This document shows positions 23,990-32,244 of a stretch of 40,059 nucleotides of DNA, piece by piece (the first letter of the stretch is position 1; each line of letters opens with the position of its first letter). The translations under genes were made by a program, and so were the position numbers. The notes below the pieces were generated by a model. That model did no database searches and was not told where the DNA came from. It worked only from the letters and a program-made list of their open reading frames with translations. The DNA lies in contig NZ_WFYD01000101.1 in the NCBI RefSeq assembly GCF_015490265.1, positions 1-40,059 of the forward strand, read 5' to 3'. This DNA is from Sulfurivirga sp. Lineage in GTDB: Bacteria; Pseudomonadota; Gammaproteobacteria; Thiomicrospirales; Thiomicrospiraceae.

Positions 23990-25087
23990 ATGGAAAAGAT
24001 CTTTGCCCGTCTGAGCTGGTTGAGCGCCACGACGCTGCTGCTGGTGCTGCTGGCCACCCTGTATGTGCTCTACATTCAGGCGAAGCCGGCCATGAATGAG
24101 TTCGGCTGGCAGTTCGTGCTGGATCCGCGCTGGGGCGTGGATGTGATTGTGGATGAAACCGGCAACGAGGTCCATGGCAGCCATGACGAGGCCTCGGACG
24201 TGGACAGCGGGGGGGTGGTGCGTCTTGACATGGGGGATGACGAAGACGCCATTCCCATGGAGGACGAGACGGCCACTGGCCAGCCGGAACTGGCAGAGGG
24301 CGATCTGGACGGTGAGGCGATCGACGAAGAGATCCCCATGGAAGACGAAACGGCCACCGGGCAGGATGAACTGGCGGGTGAGGCGAAGACTTCCAACATC
24401 AGGGTGGTCTATGGCGGGCTGGTGCCGATCGTGGGCACGGTGCTGTCCACGCTGATCGCCATGGCATTCGCGGTGCCGCTGGCCATGGGCATCGCGGTGT
24501 TTCTGTCGGAGATTTCCATCGACGGGCTCAAGACGCCGGTGGGCGTGGCCATCGAGTTGCTGGCGGCCATTCCCTCCATCATTTATGGCATGTGGGGCCT
24601 GTTCTTCTTCGGGCCGCTGGTGGCGCACGTCTTCGGTGGCAGCAGTGTGTCCCTGCTGGTGGCGGGGCTGGTGCTGGGCGTGATGGTCATCCCCTTCATG
24701 GCGGCGCTGAGTCGCGATGCCATCAACACCACGCCCAATGTACTCAAGGAGTCCGCCTACGCGGTGGGCGCCACCCGTTTCGAGGTGGTCAAGGACATCA
24801 TTTTTCCCTATGCGCGCACCGGCATTCTGGGGTCCATCATCATTTCGCTGGGCCGGGCACTGGGTGAGACCATGGCGGTGGCCTTCGTCATCGGCGGCGT
24901 CTACAAGCTGGCCGAGCACATCACCGACCCGACCATCTCCATTCCGGTGGCGCTGGCCAACAACTTCGCCGAGTCCAGCGGCCTGAGCCTGGCTTCGCTC
25001 TACTATCTGGCCTTCATCCTGTTCGTGGTGAGTTTCGTGATCATCTTCACCGCCAAGGAGTTCCTGCTGCGAAGGAGCAAGTACTGA
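23990..25087 (+). CDS. pstC: Phosphate ABC transporter permease PstC with a large acidic periplasmic insertion
   Basis: The 365-residue protein has a first membrane helix at ~15-30 and the permease core from ~140 onward (VYGGLVPIVGTVLSTLIAM, AAIPSIIYGMWGLFFFGP, the EAA-like ESAYAVGATRFEVVKDIIFPYARTGI, GRALGETMAV). Between them, residues ~50-137 form a linker rich in aspartate and glutamate (29 acidic of 77 in 55-131, one arginine) that contains two copies of IPMEDETATGQxELA. PstC is usually about 300-320 residues, so this is an extra segment, and it should lie in the periplasm. It shares a TGATG junction with pstA. Confidence 0.94.
   Translation: MEKIFARLSWLSATTLLLVLLATLYVLYIQAKPAMNEFGWQFVLDPRWGVDVIVDETGNEVHGSHDEASDVDSGGVVRLDMGDDEDAIPMEDETATGQPELAEGDLDGEAIDEEIPMEDETATGQDELAGEAKTSNIRVVYGGLVPIVGTVLSTLIAMAFAVPLAMGIAVFLSEISIDGLKTPVGVAIELLAAIPSIIYGMWGLFFFGPLVAHVFGGSSVSLLVAGLVLGVMVIPFMAALSRDAINTTPNVLKESAYAVGATRFEVVKDIIFPYARTGILGSIIISLGRALGETMAVAFVIGGVYKLAEHITDPTISIPVALANNFAESSGLSLASLYYLAFILFVVSFVIIFTAKEFLLRRSKY
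24251..24376 (+). repeat. Two-copy internal repeat in pstC (period 81 bp)
   Basis: Codons 88-102 (24251-24295) and 115-129 (24332-24376) encode the same 15 residues except one (Pro99 versus Asp126). The two copies differ at six synonymous third positions and one changed codon, which points to an old duplication kept at protein level. Confidence 0.9.
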
Positions 25088-25914
25088 TGAACCTGTCCCA
25101 GCGTCGTCTGCTGATCAACCGGCTCTTTTCCATCGTGTCGGCGGGCACGGCCATCGTGGGGCTGATCTTTCTCGGCTGGATCATCGTCACGCTGGTGATG
25201 AAGGGCACTGAAGCCCTGTCGTTCAGGGTGTTCACCACCGACCTGGTCAATGGGGGCCTGCGCAACCTGATCTGGGGGCAGTTCGTGCTCTCCATGCTTG
25301 CCGCGGCCATCGCCGTGCCGCTGGGCATGCTGGCGGGCATCTGGCTGCAGGAGTATGGCAATCACACCCGTTATGCCCATTTCATCCGTGACTTGTCGGA
25401 TGTGATGATGTCGGCGCCCTCCATCGTCATCGGCACCTTCGTCTATGCCATTCTCGTGGTGCCGGTGCAGCACACCAATGGCTGGGCGGGCATCGTGGCG
25501 CTGGCTATCCTGATGCTGCCGATCGTGGTGCGCACCACCGACGACATGCTGGGGCTGATTCCCCGTGAGCTGCGTGAGGCGGGCGTGGCGCTGGGGATTC
25601 CAAAGTACCGCATCATCCTGGACATCATCATCCGTGCCGCCAAGGTGGGCATCATGACCGGTCTGCTGCTGGCCTTTGCCCGCATCGTGGGTGAGACGGC
25701 GCCGCTGCTCTACACCAGCGGCACCAGCGAGTTCTGGCCAGAGGGCCTGACGCAGACCTATCCGTCCCTGACGGTGTCCATCTACAATCTGGCCACCATG
25801 CCGGATGCGGAGATGGTCAAGCTGGCGTGGACCGGTGCGCTGCTGCTGGCCGTCTTCGTGCTGACGCTCAATATCGTCGGCCGCTACGTGGTTCGTGACA
25901 GAAGGAAGAAATGA
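25087..25914 (+). CDS. pstA: Phosphate ABC transporter permease PstA
   Basis: 275 residues with about six membrane helices. Family patterns include [16 protein letters not shown], the long periplasmic segment, [17 protein letters not shown], and the EAA-type loop [25 protein letters not shown] that contacts PstB, then [15 protein letters not shown]. It pairs with PstC to form the phosphate channel in the inner membrane. Its ATG overlaps the pstC stop by one base and its stop overlaps the pstB start region, so the three genes are translated in series. No insertion like that of PstC is present. Confidence 0.97.
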   Translation: MNLSQRRLLINRLFSIVSAGTAIVGLIFLGWIIVTLVMKGTEALSFRVFTTDLVNGGLRNLIWGQFVLSMLAAAIAVPLGMLAGIWLQEYGNHTRYAHFIRDLSDVMMSAPSIVIGTFVYAILVVPVQHTNGWAGIVALAILMLPIVVRTTDDMLGLIPRELREAGVALGIPKYRIILDIIIRAAKVGIMTGLLLAFARIVGETAPLLYTSGTSEFWPEGLTQTYPSLTVSIYNLATMPDAEMVKLAWTGALLLAVFVLTLNIVGRYVVRDRRKK

Positions 25915-26717
25915 TGCAAGAGGCCCAAGCCAATCTGTGCCCGATGATGGAGGCGGTGGACTTTTCGTTCACCTACCCGGGCGCCAGCAAACCCTCCCTC
26001 AAGGGGATCAACCTGCCGGTGCTGGAAAACCGCATCACCGCGCTGATCGGTCCATCCGGCTGCGGCAAGTCCACCTTGCTGCGCTCCATGAACCGCATTC
26101 ATGACCTATACCCGGGCTGCCGCTACGAAGGGGCGATCAATCTGCGCTGCGAAAATGGCGAGGTGAAGAACATTCTCGAATGGAAGAAGGAGAATGACCT
26201 GATCCGTCTGCGTCAGAAGGTGGGCATGATCTTCCAGAAGCCCACGCCGTTTCCCATGTCCATCTACGACAACATCGCCTACGGACTGAAGCTGCAGGGC
26301 ATCCGCAACCGCTCAGAGCTGGACGAGCGGGTGGAGCAGGCGCTCAGGGACGGCGCGCTGTGGAACGAGGTCAAGGACAGGCTCAAAGATGACGCCCGCG
26401 GATTGTCTGGCGGACAGCAGCAGCGCCTGTGCATCGCCCGTTCGGTGGCGCTGCGCCCGGACGTGCTGCTGTTTGACGAGCCCACCTCGGCGCTGGACCC
26501 CATCTCCACCGTGGCCATCGAGGAGATGATCATGGAGCTGCGCAACCGCTACACCATCTGCATCGTCACCCACAACATGCAGCAGGCGGCGCGCATCTCC
26601 GATTACACTGCTTTCATGTACATGGGCGAGCTGGTGGAATATGGTGAAACGGACACCATCTTCACCAACCCGCGCGAAAAGCAGACCGAGGACTACATCA
26701 CCGGTCGCTTCGGCTGA
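25911..26717 (+). CDS. pstB: Phosphate ABC transporter ATPase PstB
   Basis: 268 residues. Walker [11 protein letters not shown]-loop [19 protein letters not shown] (the PstB-typical KPTPFPMSI), signature [14 protein letters not shown], Walker [14 protein letters not shown] and switch [11 protein letters not shown] are all present. It powers phosphate import and takes part in signalling to PhoU/PhoR. The start is ATG 25911 or the adjacent ATG 25914, with GAAGG ahead of both. It overlaps the pstA stop and is followed by a terminator that ends the locus. Confidence 0.97.
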   Translation: MMQEAQANLCPMMEAVDFSFTYPGASKPSLKGINLPVLENRITALIGPSGCGKSTLLRSMNRIHDLYPGCRYEGAINLRCENGEVKNILEWKKENDLIRLRQKVGMIFQKPTPFPMSIYDNIAYGLKLQGIRNRSELDERVEQALRDGALWNEVKDRLKDDARGLSGGQQQRLCIARSVALRPDVLLFDEPTSALDPISTVAIEEMIMELRNRYTICIVTHNMQQAARISDYTAFMYMGELVEYGETDTIFTNPREKQTEDYITGRFG

Positions 26718-26743
26718 AGTTTCATTTCATCCCGCATGGTCCG

Positions 26744-26767
26744 AACCCCGCCCCGTGCGGGGTTTTT
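26744..26767 (+). terminator. Rho-independent terminator of the pst operon
   Basis: An 8-bp stem (AACCCCGC/GCGGGGTT) with a 5-base loop is followed by further T. A -10-like TATCAT (26770-26775) for the next gene comes immediately afterwards. Confidence 0.9.
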
Positions 26768-26801
26768 GCTATCATCGAGCTGCAAGGAGGAGAAGGGTTC
26801 C

Positions 26802-27497
26802 GTGAATACGCGCATGCCTCCGGTCGATCCGGGCTTCTTCGATCAACCGCCCCTGAGGCTGGCGGTGGCGCTGCTGGGCAAGCTGGTATGTCGCAGGGTG
26901 GAAGATGTATGGCTGGCCTGCCGCATTATCGAGACGGAGGCCTACTATATTGACGAGAAGGGCTCCCACTCATCACTGGGGCGCACCCCCAGCCGCGAGG
27001 CCATGTTCATGCCGGCCGGCACCATCTACATGTACTACAGCCGTGGCAAGCCGTCGCTCAATGTGAGCGCCCGGGGCGAGGGCAATGCGGTGCTGATCAA
27101 GTCGGGCGTGGCCGAGACCCGCCAGCCGGAGGCGCTGGCGCTGATGCGCGCGGGGTTGGGACGGGACAAGCCGGAGGAGACCCTCTGCTCCGGCCAGACG
27201 CTGCTGTGTCAGGCGCTGCATCTGGCGGTGGAGGACTGGCGCGGGCGTCAGTTCGACCCGGAGGTGTTCTATATCGGGGATGACGGCTACCGGCCTGAAC
27301 AGGTGGTGCAGACTGCGCGGCTGGGCATCGCGCCTCAGCGGGATGCGCATCTGCCCTACCGGTTCGTGGATGCGGCCTTTGCCCGGCGGGCCACGCAGAA
27401 CCCCATGAAACGCACGGCGGTGGCGGGGCGGGACTATCGCATCATGCCGCTGGAGACGGCGCTGAAACTGAAGGAGGAGCATGGTCATGGGCATTGA
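26802..27497 (+). CDS. DNA-3-methyladenine glycosylase (AAG/Mpg family)
   Basis: The 231-residue protein has the family signatures ALLGKLVCRR, RIIETEAYY (with the catalytic glutamate), HSSLGRTPSREAMFMPAGTIYMYYSRG and NVSARGEGNAVLIKS. The enzyme removes alkylated purines such as 3-methyladenine and hypoxanthine, starting base excision repair. GTG 26802 is favoured because AGAAGG precedes it at normal spacing; ATG 26814 is the alternative. The C-terminus HGHGH overlaps the start of a small membrane ORF. Confidence 0.93.
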   Translation: MNTRMPPVDPGFFDQPPLRLAVALLGKLVCRRVEDVWLACRIIETEAYYIDEKGSHSSLGRTPSREAMFMPAGTIYMYYSRGKPSLNVSARGEGNAVLIKSGVAETRQPEALALMRAGLGRDKPEETLCSGQTLLCQALHLAVEDWRGRQFDPEVFYIGDDGYRPEQVVQTARLGIAPQRDAHLPYRFVDAAFARRATQNPMKRTAVAGRDYRIMPLETALKLKEEHGHGH

Positions 27498-27585
27498 GCA
27501 TGGCATCAGCTGGTGGTGGTGGCTGCTGGCGTGGATGGGCGTGGCGCTGGCGGTATGGGGCCTGTATCGTCTGCTGACCCGCTGA
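27487..27585 (+). CDS. Small membrane protein (32 residues) overlapping the glycosylase gene
   Basis: From ATG 27487 the frame encodes MGIEHG, four tryptophans and a hydrophobic stretch (LLAWMGVALAVWGLY) ending in RLLTR and TGA, i.e. one predicted membrane helix with a positively charged end. A perfect AGGAGG (27472-27477) lies nine bases upstream inside the glycosylase gene; ATG 27481 is too close to it. The overlap suggests translational coupling. No family is recognised. The strong ribosome site and coherent hydrophobicity are the only evidence. Confidence 0.6.
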   Translation: MGIEHGISWWWWLLAWMGVALAVWGLYRLLTR

Positions 27586-27699
27586 TGCTTATGTGTGTAA
27601 AAGCAATTTCTATGATTGTGTAAACAAAATTTACTTACTTCCCCTGCATGAATTTCGTACAGTGATTGAAGGCAGTGGTGCGAATATGGATAGCGCAGG

Positions 27700-28608
27700 G
27701 TGAAGACGACGGGACTTCTGGCCATGGCGGGCCTGCTGGTGATGCTGGCAGGCTGCGGCGATCAGCGGCAGGCAGCGCCGAAGGTGGCCTATGCCGACCG
27801 CCCACCCGTGCAGGAAAGGGTCTATGTCTTTGCCATCCACCCCCTCTACAGCCCGGGGCGGCTGTTCGAGAAGTTCACGCCCATCATCGACTACCTCAAC
27901 CAGCAGTTTGACGGCTTCAGCCTGCGGCTGGAGGCCTCCCGGGACTATCCCGCCTACGACCGCAAGATCCGCAGTCAGCGTCCCGACTTTCTGCTGCCCA
28001 ACCCGTTTCAGACGCTGATCGGGCAGCGCCATGGCTACCGCGTCATCGGCAAGGTGGATGACGACCGGGATTTCCGCGGCATCATTCTGGTGCGCAGAGA
28101 GGATGGTATCCGCAGGGTGAAAGACCTGAAGGGTGGCACGGTGGCCGCACCTGGGCCAACGGCGCTGGCGGCCACCATGATGCCCAAGTATTTTCTCCAT
28201 ACCCACGGCATCGACGTGCGCCGGGACGTGAAATATCTCTATACCGGCACGCAGGAGTCCACCATCATGGCGCTTGCGCTGGGCAATGCCCGGGCGGCCA
28301 CCACCTGGCCCATTCCCTGGCGCCTGTTCCAGCAGGCGCGGCCCGAAATCGCCCGTCGGCTGAAGGTGGCCTGGCGTACGGAAAGTTTGCCCTCCAACAG
28401 TGTCATGGTCCATGATCGGGTGCCGCAAGAGGTGGCGAGACAGGTGATGGATGCGCTGGTGGCCATGAAGCAGACGGCGGAAGGCCGCCGCCTGTTGCAG
28501 GAAAGCACTTTCACCGGCTTCGTAAGGGCGGATGATGCTGCCTACGCGCCGGTGCGCGCCTTCATCGAGAACTACAGCCGCACGGTGGAACCGGTGAGGA
28601 TCGAATGA
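27700..28608 (+). CDS. PhnD-like periplasmic binding lipoprotein, probable input module of the next gene
   Basis: The product (302 residues, GTG start) has a lipoprotein signal (LLVMLAGCG). The rest resembles the PhnD/phosphonate-phosphite binding family (FAIHPLYSP, LFEKFTPIIDYLNQQF, PDFLLPNPFQTLIG, GGTVAAPGPTALAATMMPKYFL, GTQESTIMALALGNARAATTWPIPW). No transporter permease or ATPase is adjacent. Its stop overlaps the GGDEF-EAL start as ATGA, so the two are probably made together and the binding protein may sense a ligand for it, as NspS does for MbaA in Vibrio. The ligand cannot be read from the sequence. The ribosome site is weak. An AT-rich leader (27592-27650) with TATGAT at 27611 is a promoter candidate. 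Confidence 0.85.
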   Translation: MKTTGLLAMAGLLVMLAGCGDQRQAAPKVAYADRPPVQERVYVFAIHPLYSPGRLFEKFTPIIDYLNQQFDGFSLRLEASRDYPAYDRKIRSQRPDFLLPNPFQTLIGQRHGYRVIGKVDDDRDFRGIILVRREDGIRRVKDLKGGTVAAPGPTALAATMMPKYFLHTHGIDVRRDVKYLYTGTQESTIMALALGNARAATTWPIPWRLFQQARPEIARRLKVAWRTESLPSNSVMVHDRVPQEVARQVMDALVAMKQTAEGRRLLQESTFTGFVRADDAAYAPVRAFIENYSRTVEPVRIE

Positions 28609-31043
28609 TGAAGCTCCCCGCCCTTTTCCGTGGACCGATCAGGCGCCAGCTCATCCTGGGCGTGGCACTGGTGCATGCGTTGCTGATGACCTTTTTCGTG
28701 TGGGATCTGGTCAACAAGCACGAGCAGGCGGTCTATGATCAGGCGCGGCAGCAGATCCGACATCTTGGCGAGACGCTGTCCGACACCCTGGCCCTGTGGC
28801 TGGCGGCCCATGATGTGCAGGCCATCCAGGATGCGCTGGATGCCCAGAAACGCCGGGTGCCCAATCTGACCGAGGCGCTGGTGTTCGACATGGACGGACG
28901 GGTTATCGCCCACACCGAGCGCAGGCATGTGGGGCAATATGTGGTCGATCCGCTGTCGCTGAAACTGCTCAGGGCGCCACCTCGCTATCAGCTCCTCTAT
29001 GAAGATGCGCGTCTGCTGGACGCTGCCGCACCGGTCACGCTGCGCGGGCAGCAGCTGGGCTGGGTGCGCGTGCGCATGGATGTGAGTGCCCTGCATGGCG
29101 AAATTCTTTCCATTATCGTCGAAGGTGTGCTCTACACCCTGTTCGCCATTCTGGCGGGCAGCCTGCTGGCGTGGTGGCTGGGCCAGCGCCTGACCCGGCG
29201 GCTCTATCAGCTGCAGGATGTGGCGCGGCAGGTGACCGCCGGCGCGCGTGACGTGCGTTTTCCCACGGGCAGCGGCTACCGTGACGAAGTGGAGGCGCTG
29301 GGCGAATACTTCAACGCCATGCTGGACCAGCTGCGTGCCAATGAGCTGGCACTGACCGGTGAACACGACCGCATTCAGAAGGTGCTGCGTCTGGTGCCGG
29401 TGGGCATTGTGCTGTTCGACCGTGAGGGGCGGCTGGTCTATGCCAATCCGGCATTCGAGCGCATGGCCGGCATGGCGCATCTACAGCCCGGAGAGCCGTT
29501 CGCCACCGTGTTCGGACGGGTGCACATCGGTGACCGTCGGTTGTTCGGCTTTGGCGAGCTGCTCCAGCATGCCGGCCAGCGGCTGGAAGACGTGCGCTTT
29601 CAGCCCAATGAGGAGATGTCCATTCTGGCCTCGCTGGAAGTGGTGCCCTATGGCCATGATAACGACGACGGCCTGTTGCTGATCATTGAGCCGGAAGGGG
29701 AGTCGGAGGCGCTGCTGCGACGGCTGCTGTGGGATCAGCTGCATGATCCTGTCACCGGGTTGCCCAATCGCACCGCCCTGTTACGGCATCTTGAGGAGTG
29801 CTATGAGTCCGGCGAGGCGGAGCATGGCTGCCTCTGGGCGATGAATGTGGATCACTTCCGTCAGGTCAACGAAGTCTTCGGTCTGAGCGGTGGCGATGAG
29901 ATGCTCGCACGCATTGCAGAACGGCTGACTCGTCTGACGCGGGATCTGGGGCAGCTCTACCATTTGGGCGGAGACGGTTTCGCCCTGCTGCTGCCCCGCG
30001 GCATGGCGGATCCGGTCGGTGCTGCCGAACGGCTCATCCACCGGTTCGAGCAGAGCGTCTTCATGCTGCACGGGCAGAAGTTCGCCCTGGGATTGACGCT
30101 GGTGCAGTTTGAACTGCGTCAGTTCGACTACCCGGAGGCATTGCTGCTGGCCATGGATGCCGGCATGCGCACGGCCAAGCAGAGCAGCCGTGGCCGGGCG
30201 GTGCGCTACACCACCGCCGAGGATGTGCAGGCGCGCAAGCTGGATGAGGTACGCTGGCTGGGCGAGATCAAGAATGCGCTGCAACAGCGCAGTCTACAGC
30301 TGGTGGGGCAGCCGCTGGTGCCACTGGACGGACGCAGCGAGCGGCGGCTGGAGATTCTGGTGCGTCTGCCCGGTGAAGACGGCAGGCCTGTGCCGCCGGG
30401 CGTCTTTCTGCCCATCGCCGAGCGCTACGGCCTGATGCATGCGCTGGACATGACCGTGCTGGATCTGGCCGTGGACTGGCTGCGCGCCCATGAGGCGCAG
30501 GTGGACCGCATCAACCTCAATCTTTCCGGGCAGACATTGGCCAGCGAGCTCAACCGACAGGACCTCATCGAGCGTCTCAGCGCCCAGCCCCGCAGTGTGC
30601 GCGAGGCGCTGTGCATCGAAGTGACCGAGACCGTAGCGGTGGGTGACATGCGCGAGACCGCCCGGCTGCTGCAGCAGATCCGCTCGCTGGGCTGCCGGGT
30701 GGCCATTGACGACTTCGGCTCCGGCTATGCTTCGTTCAATTACCTCAAGGGGCTGTCGGTGGACGAGGTGAAGATCGACGGCGCCTTCGTGCGCGAGATG
30801 ATGACCAGCGAGGTGGACGCCGCCATGGTGGCCGCCGTGGTGGAGATCGCCCACAAGATGGAGCTGGGCGTGGTGGCCGAGTTCGTGGAGACGGCCGAGA
30901 TGGCCCGTCGGCTGCAGAAGCTGGGTGTGGAATACGCGCAGGGTTATTACTTCTCCGCGCCGCAGCCGCTGGAAACGCTGGATGAGACCTTCTGGCAGAA
31001 GGTATTTGCCCTGCGGGTGGAGGCGGCGGATCAGTCCGCCTGA
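28605..31043 (+). CDS. Membrane GGDEF-EAL protein, probable c-di-GMP phosphodiesterase
   Basis: 812 residues: membrane helix (~17-34), periplasmic sensor (~35-170), second helix (~172-192), HAMP, PAS (VLRLVPVGIVLFDREGRLVYANPAFERM), GGDEF and EAL. The GGDEF signature is GGDGF (455-459), so cyclase activity is doubtful. The EAL domain has EIL for EAL (583-585) but keeps the metal and catalytic residues: NLNLSG, IEVTET, IDDFGSGYASFNYLK with D702-D703, VKIDGAF, AEFVET and AQGYYFSAP. It should therefore hydrolyse c-di-GMP. Coupling to the PhnD-like lipoprotein suggests periplasmic ligand control. Its 3' end overlaps the convergent yigZ end by 13 bp. Confidence 0.92.
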   Translation: MMKLPALFRGPIRRQLILGVALVHALLMTFFVWDLVNKHEQAVYDQARQQIRHLGETLSDTLALWLAAHDVQAIQDALDAQKRRVPNLTEALVFDMDGRVIAHTERRHVGQYVVDPLSLKLLRAPPRYQLLYEDARLLDAAAPVTLRGQQLGWVRVRMDVSALHGEILSIIVEGVLYTLFAILAGSLLAWWLGQRLTRRLYQLQDVARQVTAGARDVRFPTGSGYRDEVEALGEYFNAMLDQLRANELALTGEHDRIQKVLRLVPVGIVLFDREGRLVYANPAFERMAGMAHLQPGEPFATVFGRVHIGDRRLFGFGELLQHAGQRLEDVRFQPNEEMSILASLEVVPYGHDNDDGLLLIIEPEGESEALLRRLLWDQLHDPVTGLPNRTALLRHLEECYESGEAEHGCLWAMNVDHFRQVNEVFGLSGGDEMLARIAERLTRLTRDLGQLYHLGGDGFALLLPRGMADPVGAAERLIHRFEQSVFMLHGQKFALGLTLVQFELRQFDYPEALLLAMDAGMRTAKQSSRGRAVRYTTAEDVQARKLDEVRWLGEIKNALQQRSLQLVGQPLVPLDGRSERRLEILVRLPGEDGRPVPPGVFLPIAERYGLMHALDMTVLDLAVDWLRAHEAQVDRINLNLSGQTLASELNRQDLIERLSAQPRSVREALCIEVTETVAVGDMRETARLLQQIRSLGCRVAIDDFGSGYASFNYLKGLSVDEVKIDGAFVREMMTSEVDAAMVAAVVEIAHKMELGVVAEFVETAEMARRLQKLGVEYAQGYYFSAPQPLETLDETFWQKVFALRVEAADQSA

Positions 31044-31639
31044 AGACAGTTGCACTTCACCTGCAATGCCTTGCAGGCCTGCACGATTTCGTCTGTCGCC
31101 GTCTCCGGCAGTGTCGCCGTCAGGCGCACGCCCGTCGGCCTGAAATCTGCCTGAACTCCCAGCGCTCCTGCCGCAGCCAGCAGATGGCGCACCCGCGCTT
31201 CCAGCGCATAGGGCGTTTCGATCTTCAGCCGCAACAGAGGCACGCAGGGCGCCAGCTCCGCCGCTTCCAGTGCCGCAGCGCCGCTCTGGCTGTAGGCGCG
31301 GGTCAGGCCGCCTGCGCCCAGTTTCACGCCGCCGTAGTAGCGCACCACCACCAGCAGCGCGTTGCCCACCCGCTGCTTCTGCAACAGATTGAGCAGTGGC
31401 CGGCCCGCCGTGCCGGCGGGTTCACCGTCATCGTCCATGCCTGCCGAGGCGGTGCCCTGCGGATCGCCCAGCACATAGGCCCAGCACACATGGCGCGCCT
31501 CCGGGTGGCGGTCGCGCAGCGTGGCCACCTGTGCCAGCGCCGTTTCCCGGCTGTCCACGGGCAGGCAGTGGCCGATGAAACGACTCTTGCGGATTTCGAT
31601 CTCGGCCTGACCCGGCCGGTGTGGTGTCAGGAAACCCAT
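31031..31639 (-). CDS. yigZ: IMPACT-family protein YigZ
   Basis: The protein has 202 residues. The N-terminal IMPACT domain shows KSRFIGHCLPV, ARHVCWAYVLG, DDDGEPAGTAGRPLLNLL and the signature VVVRYYGGVKLGAGGLTRAYS. The C-terminal ~70 residues are the DUF1949 ferredoxin-like extension. Members are cytosolic and linked to translation or ribosome-associated functions in the eukaryotic IMPACT relatives; the bacterial role is poorly known. The start at 31639 is only 23 bp from the ygjP start, with a shared palindromic promoter and no ribosome site on either side. Confidence 0.93.
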   Translation of the reverse strand: MGFLTPHRPGQAEIEIRKSRFIGHCLPVDSRETALAQVATLRDRHPEARHVCWAYVLGDPQGTASAGMDDDGEPAGTAGRPLLNLLQKQRVGNALLVVVRYYGGVKLGAGGLTRAYSQSGAAALEAAELAPCVPLLRLKIETPYALEARVRHLLAAAGALGVQADFRPTGVRLTATLPETATDEIVQACKALQVKCNCLQAD

Positions 31640-31645
31640 GACCCG

Positions 31646-31657
31646 CCATTATAATGG
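31646..31657. promoter_or_regulatory. Symmetric palindromic promoter driving yigZ and ygjP divergently
   Basis: CCATTATAATGG is a perfect 12-bp palindrome, giving TATAAT on both strands (plus 31650-31655, minus 31653-31648). The yigZ ATG (31639) is 8 bases below its -10 and the second ygjP ATG (31663) is 7 bases below its own. Transcripts starting at the usual distance would be leaderless. No Shine-Dalgarno sequence fits between. Confidence 0.7.
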
Positions 31658-31662
31658 CCGCC

Positions 31663-32244
31663 ATGTTCATCACCTGCGGCCCGCACCGTCTCCCCGTCCG
31701 CTTTCACCCGCGCCGTCGTCGGCTGGCGCTTGTTGCGACCCCCGAGGGGGTGGAGGTGCGTGCACCTGCCGGTCTGTCACATCGGCACATCGAGAGCTTC
31801 GTGCGGGCCGAGCAGACATGGATCGAGCAGGCGCTTGCCGAGGGTGAAACCCGGCAGACGTGCCTGTGGGGCGTGCCGACGTCCGGTCTTACCGCTCAAC
31901 AGGCGCAAAAGGTGCTGAAGGCATGGCTGGCCGAGACGCTGCCCCGCTGGTGCGCGGCCATGGACGTGACACCCCGGCAGGTGCGAGTGCGCGCCATGCG
32001 GTCCAGCTGGGGGCGTTGCAGCGCCTCGGGCACCATCACGCTGGCGCTGGATCTGGCGCAGCTGCCGCAGACACTGGCCGAATACGTGCTGGTGCATGAA
32101 CTGGCCCATCTGCGCCATCTGCACCATGGGCCGGACTTCTGGGCACTGGTGGACCGCCATCTGCCCGACCGGCGCGAACGGGTCACATCGCTCAGGAAGT
32201 GGGAGAAACGCCTGCGACCGCTGGCACCAAGGGGCAGCGTCTGA
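31663..32244 (+). CDS. ygjP: YgjP-family (DUF45) zinc metallopeptidase-like protein
   Basis: About 193 residues from ATG 31663. The family features are the central SSWGRCSASGTITLALDLAQLP and the zinc site HELAHLRHLHHGPDFWALV (HExxH plus a downstream histidine). Members resemble WLM/SprT-type metalloproteases; E. coli YgjP is little characterised. ATG 31654 is also possible but would lie inside the candidate -10, so 31663 is preferred. There is no ribosome site. The gene ends in a long non-coding stretch before nrdA. Confidence 0.88.
   Translation: MFITCGPHRLPVRFHPRRRRLALVATPEGVEVRAPAGLSHRHIESFVRAEQTWIEQALAEGETRQTCLWGVPTSGLTAQQAQKVLKAWLAETLPRWCAAMDVTPRQVRVRAMRSSWGRCSASGTITLALDLAQLPQTLAEYVLVHELAHLRHLHHGPDFWALVDRHLPDRRERVTSLRKWEKRLRPLAPRGSV

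Noticed and set aside
27617-27635. GTAAA/TTTAC inverted repeat upstream of the PhnD-like gene
   Set aside because: Only five bases per arm in an AT-rich stretch; not distinguishable from chance.
31688-31710. GTCTCCCCGTCC in ygjP as another dispersed repeat copy
   Set aside because: It shares only the short GTCTCCCC and lacks both the GGGG arm and the CATTTTTG flank.
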